A model generated the notes under the pieces. The model did not search any database, was not told where the DNA came from, and worked only from the letters and a program-made list of their open reading frames with translations. A program made the position numbers and the translations under genes. Source: an uncultured bacterium (GTDB taxonomy: Bacteria > Patescibacteriota > Dojkabacteria > SC72). Taken from it: a DNA stretch of 41,168 bases. Location of the stretch: positions 1-41,168 of the forward strand of contig CAIMEL010000013.1 in assembly GCA_903840015.1 (NCBI GenBank), given 5' to 3'. Positions 36,332 through 41,168 of this stretch are shown one piece after another (position 1 is the stretch's first letter; each line of letters begins with the position of its first letter).

Positions 36332-37663
36332 ATGGGAAAAACCTTCAATATCACAGATAAAAAAGCAGATGTGGAGATAGTAGAAACAAAACCTCCCAAG
36401 GAAGAAATTGTTCCCCAGAAAGAAGAGGTTAAAAATCCAGTACAGGAGCGGGGAAATACCGAACCTGTCACAGAGAATTCGGGGGAGGAGAACATCAAAG
36501 TAAAGAAAGTGTTCAACTTCAAACCTTTCATCTTTCCAATTGTTGCCATACTCTGCTTAACTGGAATTGCTCTTTTCTACTACTTCGGTATTTACAAAGC
36601 CAAACCACTCTCTCCATCAGATGTAATCTCTTTTAATCCTAACTACATAGCCGCACTACCGACCTCCTCTATGTTTAAATCAGAATTACATCTCCTTTCC
36701 AAACCTAACGAACCAAAAACAGAAGCCAGTCCTCTGAACGGTATTCTCTTTACTAAGAAAGAGATAGATGAGTTAAAGAAAAAACGTCCTGTGGCTGTAA
36801 TGATTAACAATCACTCCATGTCGAGACCACAATCAGGTTTAAATTCCTCAGACATTGTTATCGAAGCCGATGCAGAAGGAGGAATAACTAGATATATGGC
36901 GATATTTTGGAGTGATGCTCCAAAGAAAGTTGGTCCTTTCAGAAGTATGAGACAGTATCATGTTGAATGGGCTAGTGAATATGATCCCCTCATAATTCGT
37001 AGTGGATGTGCAACTACTGACAACCCAAGAACAAACTCTTGTGGAAACATTAGGGCATACGGGTTGAAAGATATAGCAAATATTGGAGGTTGGAGAGAGT
37101 ATGATGGTAGAAGATTTGCTCCACATAACTATTACAGCTCCGTTATTAGTGCTTGGGAATATGCTGAAAAAGTTAACTGGGGAGGATTTCCAACAACTAT
37201 ACAGGCTTGGCAGTTTAAAAGAGATGCAAATATTGAGGACAGAGGGAAGAAGACAGTTGTTAAAACAGTATTTCACAAAAGGTTAAACAACGGAGGACTG
37301 TATGATGCAACTTGGACATATGATCCTGTTACTAACAGCTATTTCAGAAAGGTCGGCGGGAAAGTAGATATTGATCAAGAGAGTAATACCCAAGTATATG
37401 CAAAAAATATTGTAATTCAGGAAGTCAAAATGGTTTCCGCAGGAGATTCAAAAGGTCGTGTAATTATTGATACTATAGGGGAAGGGGATGCCGTTTTCCT
37501 CATAGATGGCAACATTGTTGAAGGTAAATGGAAGAAAACATCAAGAACAGACAGAACAAAATATTACGATAACAGTGGTAATCCGATACAATTTAATAGA
37601 GGACGTATTTGGATTTCTATGATTCCCCTATCTGACGGAGAATTTGATATAATTGAACAATAA
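36332..37663 (+). CDS. DUF3048 (YerB-like) membrane-anchored extracellular protein
   Basis: 'KKRPVAVMINNHSMSRPQSGLNSSDIVIEADAEGGITRYMAIFWSDAPKKVGPFRSMRQYHVEWASEYDPLIIRSG'. Confidence 0.88.
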   Translation: MGKTFNITDKKADVEIVETKPPKEEIVPQKEEVKNPVQERGNTEPVTENSGEENIKVKKVFNFKPFIFPIVAILCLTGIALFYYFGIYKAKPLSPSDVISFNPNYIAALPTSSMFKSELHLLSKPNEPKTEASPLNGILFTKKEIDELKKKRPVAVMINNHSMSRPQSGLNSSDIVIEADAEGGITRYMAIFWSDAPKKVGPFRSMRQYHVEWASEYDPLIIRSGCATTDNPRTNSCGNIRAYGLKDIANIGGWREYDGRRFAPHNYYSSVISAWEYAEKVNWGGFPTTIQAWQFKRDANIEDRGKKTVVKTVFHKRLNNGGLYDATWTYDPVTNSYFRKVGGKVDIDQESNTQVYAKNIVIQEVKMVSAGDSKGRVIIDTIGEGDAVFLIDGNIVEGKWKKTSRTDRTKYYDNSGNPIQFNRGRIWISMIPLSDGEFDIIEQ

Positions 37664-37684
37664 TATTAAGCAGGTTGGGGAACT

Positions 37685-38257
37685 ATGCTAAAAAAACTTT
37701 TCATCTCAAAGGTGAGGATTAGAATCCTCGAACAGTATATGAGTGATTTAAGTAATACCTTTCATGTTAGAGGGTTAGTAAGAATTCTTGACGAAGAAAT
37801 TAATGCTGTTCGAAGAGAACTTCTTAATCTTGAAGCTGCAGGTATATTAAAATCCCAAAAAGATGGAAACAAATTGGTATACAGGATAAATAAGAAGTGC
37901 CCAATCCTTTGGGAATTAAGATCTATGTTCTTCAAGGAGTCAGCTGTAGGAAAGAAAATATTAGAAGTAGTTCATTCAGTAGAGGGTACTATACTTGTAG
38001 TACTAACCGAAAGTTTTCTGAAAAAGAAATATACAAATCCTACAGATGTAGATTTCCTTTTCATTGGAGAGATGAAAGTACGAGACCTATCAATAGCCAT
38101 CAATGAGGCTGAAAAAGAACTTGGTCGAGAGATACGATTTAGTGCTATCAGAAAGGAAGATTTTGACTTCGCAAGAAAAAAGAAAGAACCATTCTTGATG
38201 AATATCCTAGAAAACGATAAGATAATCATGTTCGGACAGATATCTGATCTTCTCTAG
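37685..38257 (+). CDS. Winged-helix regulator fused to nucleotidyltransferase-like domain
   Basis: ArsR-like N-terminal HTH ('FHVRGLVRILDEEINAVRRELLNLEAAGILK') and C-terminal 'TNPTDVDFLFIGE' with a D-x-D pair. Confidence 0.6.
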   Translation: MLKKLFISKVRIRILEQYMSDLSNTFHVRGLVRILDEEINAVRRELLNLEAAGILKSQKDGNKLVYRINKKCPILWELRSMFFKESAVGKKILEVVHSVEGTILVVLTESFLKKKYTNPTDVDFLFIGEMKVRDLSIAINEAEKELGREIRFSAIRKEDFDFARKKKEPFLMNILENDKIIMFGQISDLL

Positions 38258-38258
38258 C

Positions 38259-39482
38259 ATGAAATTAAAACTCAAGATTGATACAAAAAGGATACTTAGC
38301 TACATATTCATCACATTTGTCACTTCACTTTTGATAACAACTGTACTAATAGCATTACCCCTTACAGAGAAGTTAACCACAAAAACATCTTTCAATCTAA
38401 ATCTGAAAGATGAGAACTATTGGTCCAAAGAGTATGTTATCGAATTAAACACAACAGATCAGAAAGAGATAGAGAAAACTCGTGATCTTCTACAAAGAAG
38501 ACTTAAGGCTTTCGGTGTTGAGGAATCCTCTATGTACAAAGCAGAAAAAGGTGAGAAAACTTCAACTATGAGAGTTGTTGTAACTACAACAAGACCTGAG
38601 CAACTTGTTGCACAATTGATACAAAACAGATTTGAAGTCAAAATAGTTTCCAAGAAAGATGATGCTAACTTCGAAGATCCAGAGAATCCATATGCATACC
38701 TAATGCCTACAAGCTACAATGATACCGAATGGGATCATTCAGACTTTAGGAATATATATATAACAAGGCTCAAGACAAATAATGGTAATTATGCATACTT
38801 TGCAATATTCAAGCCATGGCCATGGAAGGAAAATGCTTTCAAAGAGCTAATTAGTCAGAACAAAGGAAAATATCTAGGCGTATATACAGATGGCTATGTA
38901 TCACCATACCCTGTACCTCTAGATGATACCGGCCAAGGAATCTTTGCAGTACCTATAAATACTGATGAAAAGATACAGATACAAGCAATAGATATCCTGT
39001 ACAACACTGGTATCATTACAACTGATTTGAGCTTGAAATCAGAAACGGATTTGGATCTTCAAACAACCTCTTTAGATCATATAAAGATTAGTATTGGCCT
39101 AGCACTTTCATTAGTTGTAATATATCTTTATCTTGCAATATTCAAACATACAACAAAGGACATCTTAATAGAATCATTCTTGGCAACAGTATTAACCATA
39201 TCCTCATACCTCACTCTTCTGAAACTCCTTGGTATTCCAGTAGATTCAATCATGCTTCCAATTATAGCAATATTGGCAATGATTATTACCAGAGTTATTT
39301 CAGAGAATGGAGAATCAAATAAATATATTGTATTTGGACTTACAACAACAATGCTTCTCACATATCTTTTAGGTTTTGGATATTTGCCAATATTCGCAAC
39401 CCATATGGCCAGTGTAATACTGCTAATCATCTGTCTTGTTCCTTTTTCCAGATGGTATATATATAAAGTAAGAAATATTTAG
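38259..39482 (+). CDS. Divergent SecD-like protein
   Basis: 'YVIELNTTDQKEIEKTRDLLQRRLKAFGVEESSMYKAE' resembles the SecD P1 region, followed by a C-terminal TM bundle. Confidence 0.55.
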   Translation: MKLKLKIDTKRILSYIFITFVTSLLITTVLIALPLTEKLTTKTSFNLNLKDENYWSKEYVIELNTTDQKEIEKTRDLLQRRLKAFGVEESSMYKAEKGEKTSTMRVVVTTTRPEQLVAQLIQNRFEVKIVSKKDDANFEDPENPYAYLMPTSYNDTEWDHSDFRNIYITRLKTNNGNYAYFAIFKPWPWKENAFKELISQNKGKYLGVYTDGYVSPYPVPLDDTGQGIFAVPINTDEKIQIQAIDILYNTGIITTDLSLKSETDLDLQTTSLDHIKISIGLALSLVVIYLYLAIFKHTTKDILIESFLATVLTISSYLTLLKLLGIPVDSIMLPIIAILAMIITRVISENGESNKYIVFGLTTTMLLTYLLGFGYLPIFATHMASVILLIICLVPFSRWYIYKVRNI

Positions 39483-39484
39483 AA

Positions 39485-39997
39485 ATGGATATATTTACAA
39501 GTCTTTGGAACAATTGGAGTATGTATGAGAAACTTTCCCTCACAGGGATTTTCGTTGGGATGTTCCTGGTTATTTTAATTGCTACTCAAGTATTAACCCA
39601 AAACAAGAAATTAATTCTCTGGTTCTCATTATCACTACTTTCATCTGCACTACTTACCACTCTAGCACTCTGGTTACTTAATATCATTTTTGACATAACC
39701 ATAACTTCACTCTTCCTCTTCACTCCATTCGTCATTCTTTGCGTCAATATCCTTAGCTTGGGGAGCAGTTTTGGTTACTACATGAGATATTTTAAAAGCA
39801 AAGGGTTCAATCTCATATCCTTACAAAAAGAATTTCTCAGAGACTCCTTCCAACTCTCCATCTTCTTACTTCTCCTCTTCTCCTCACTTTCTGTATTCCT
39901 CAGTTCAACATATTTAACATTCATATTAGCCACAGGCACTATCTCCATATTAATGGTGTGGATTAACTATGCCTTAATGTACAGGATAGTAAGATGA
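39485..39997 (+). CDS. Small polytopic membrane protein, possible reduced SecF-like partner
   Basis: 170 aa, about 5 TM helices, directly after the SecD-like gene; 'KEFLRDSFQLSIFLLLLFSSLSVFLSSTYLTFILATGTIS' has SecF-like layout only. Confidence 0.4.
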   Translation: MDIFTSLWNNWSMYEKLSLTGIFVGMFLVILIATQVLTQNKKLILWFSLSLLSSALLTTLALWLLNIIFDITITSLFLFTPFVILCVNILSLGSSFGYYMRYFKSKGFNLISLQKEFLRDSFQLSIFLLLLFSSLSVFLSSTYLTFILATGTISILMVWINYALMYRIVR

Positions 39998-40860
39998 AGA
40001 ATCTCAACAGACCAATCATTGTAATAGCAGGACCAACCTGCAGTGGTAAATCTAGTATCGCCTTACAATTAGCAAAGGACATAGATGGTGTCATAGTAAA
40101 CGGAGACTCTAGACAGATATACAAAGAATTAAGAATTGGAACAGCAAGACCGACCCAGGAAGACATGCAGGGAATCCCACACCATCTTTATGGTCATATC
40201 TCAGTAACTGAAGATTACAATATTTTCAAATATCAAAAAGATTTCAACAAAACTATTCAAGAAATCCCAAAAGAGAAAGCTATAATACTCGTAGGAGGAA
40301 CCGGTCTCTACATAGATAGTGTTGTCTTTAATTACAAGCTTAAAGAGAATAGCGAAAAAGAATTGAAGATTGAGAGTGAGAATATTGAGGATATAAAGAA
40401 ATTAATACCGGAATCCATCTTAGAGAATCTTAATGAAAGTGATAGAAACAATCCAAGAAGACTACTACGCATTCTACAAAAAGGAAATACAAAAGCAGAG
40501 AAAGGAGATCCATTACCACACAAATATTTTGTCATTGATATTGAGCCAGATCTACTAAGAGAAAGAATAGTAAAGCGAGTTGATAGTATGTTCGAGGAAG
40601 GACTAGTTGAAGAAAACCAAAAGCTATACGATGAAGGACTGACTAAATACAAAGCACTCTCCACCATTGGTTATCAGGAATTCCAAGAATATTTCAAAGG
40701 GACGAAGAAATTAGATGATGTTAAACAAGAGATTATCAACCATACAAACCAGTATGCGAAAAGACAGAGAACTTGGTTTAGGAGAAACCCAGATGCTATC
40801 TGGGGTAATAATTATCCTTTTATTCTTGAAGAATCACTCAAACTAAACAGTATAGTGTAA
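39994..40860 (+). CDS. miaA: tRNA dimethylallyltransferase
   Basis: 'PIIVIAGPTCSGKSSIALQLAKDIDGVIVNGDSRQIYKELRIGTARPTQEDMQGIPHHLYGHISVTEDYN', 'LVGGTGLYIDSVV', 'LSTIGYQEF', 'TNQYAKRQRTWFRRN'. Confidence 0.97.
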   Translation: MKNLNRPIIVIAGPTCSGKSSIALQLAKDIDGVIVNGDSRQIYKELRIGTARPTQEDMQGIPHHLYGHISVTEDYNIFKYQKDFNKTIQEIPKEKAIILVGGTGLYIDSVVFNYKLKENSEKELKIESENIEDIKKLIPESILENLNESDRNNPRRLLRILQKGNTKAEKGDPLPHKYFVIDIEPDLLRERIVKRVDSMFEEGLVEENQKLYDEGLTKYKALSTIGYQEFQEYFKGTKKLDDVKQEIINHTNQYAKRQRTWFRRNPDAIWGNNYPFILEESLKLNSIV

Positions 40861-41168
40861 CCATCCTCAGTACTCTTCACGAGCTTTATATCCGAGACAT
40901 AGAATTCAATCTCCTTAATACCTAGCGATTTGCTTACTCTCGAGATATCTTTACAAACATTAGAATACTCCTGCTTGGTCAAATCTTTACTAATCCTACC
41001 AAGGGTAAGATGAGGTATGAAATTACTATCCGTTTTAAGATTGAAAATATTTCTTAATTCTAGAAATATTTTTCTCATTTCCTCACCACCCTCTTCCAAA
41101 TCCAAGTATATTAATTCTTTGTATTTTCTTGATATACCTAATTTAACAGTATTAAATCTGATCTTAAA
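40812..41168 (-). CDS. 2'-5' RNA ligase family protein, truncated by the window edge
   Basis: Reading frame stays open to 41168 (FKIRFNTVKLGISRKYKELIYLDLEEGGEEM...FIPHLTLGRISKD) with the second HxTx motif HLTL; the ORF-track start at 41105 is an internal TTG. Confidence 0.7.
   Translation of the reverse strand, partial: FKIRFNTVKLGISRKYKELIYLDLEEGGEEMRKIFLELRNIFNLKTDSNFIPHLTLGRISKDLTKQEYSNVCKDISRVSKSLGIKEIEFYVSDIKLVKSTEDGYTILFSLSDSSRIKG

Noticed and set aside
37685-38257. HTH-nucleotidyltransferase as part of an MNT/HEPN toxin-antitoxin module
   Set aside because: No HEPN-like partner adjacent; neighbours are DUF3048 and SecD-like genes in an operon-like row.
39985-40000. Possible UGA recoding (code 25, as in some CPR lineages)
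   Set aside because: TGA acts as a normal stop: ATGA overlap at 39994-39997 before miaA, and TGA ends the 4763, 11777 and 34197 ORFs; full-length conserved proteins show no need for internal UGA. Standard code 11 fits.
1-41168. CRISPR arrays, IS elements, rRNA genes
   Set aside because: No regularly spaced direct repeats, transposase-like ORFs or rRNA motifs seen on reading both strands.

Overview
The window is an AT-rich bacterial contig. Gene content (short divergent housekeeping genes, glycan-heavy, DUF3048, DUF5667-like and DUF456-like proteins) suggests a Candidate Phyla Radiation/Patescibacteria genome, but this is inference. It encodes two tRNAs (Lys-CTT, Pro-GGG) and housekeeping genes (recO, secA, miaA, a divergent secD-like gene, a truncated 2'-5' RNA ligase at the right edge). 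The centre is a large surface-glycan locus (about 3.0-6.0 kb and 12.2-24.3 kb). That locus combines a teichoic-acid-like set (TagD, GpsA, two TagB/TagF-type CDP-glycerol glycerophosphotransferases, TagG/TagH-type ABC exporter) with a nonulosonic-acid set (NeuB, NeuA, a GT42/Cst-like sialyltransferase, and a protein with the D/E-D/E-G, HP and S-S motifs of bacterial sialyltransferases). The most system-like hypothesis is a sialic-acid-decorated polyglycerol-phosphate polymer. The second notable item is a compositionally foreign secreted-protein gene (33355-34137) with a long structured leader and hairpins on both sides. No CRISPR array, rRNA or recognisable transposase was seen. All homology statements are from memory of family motifs; no search was run.
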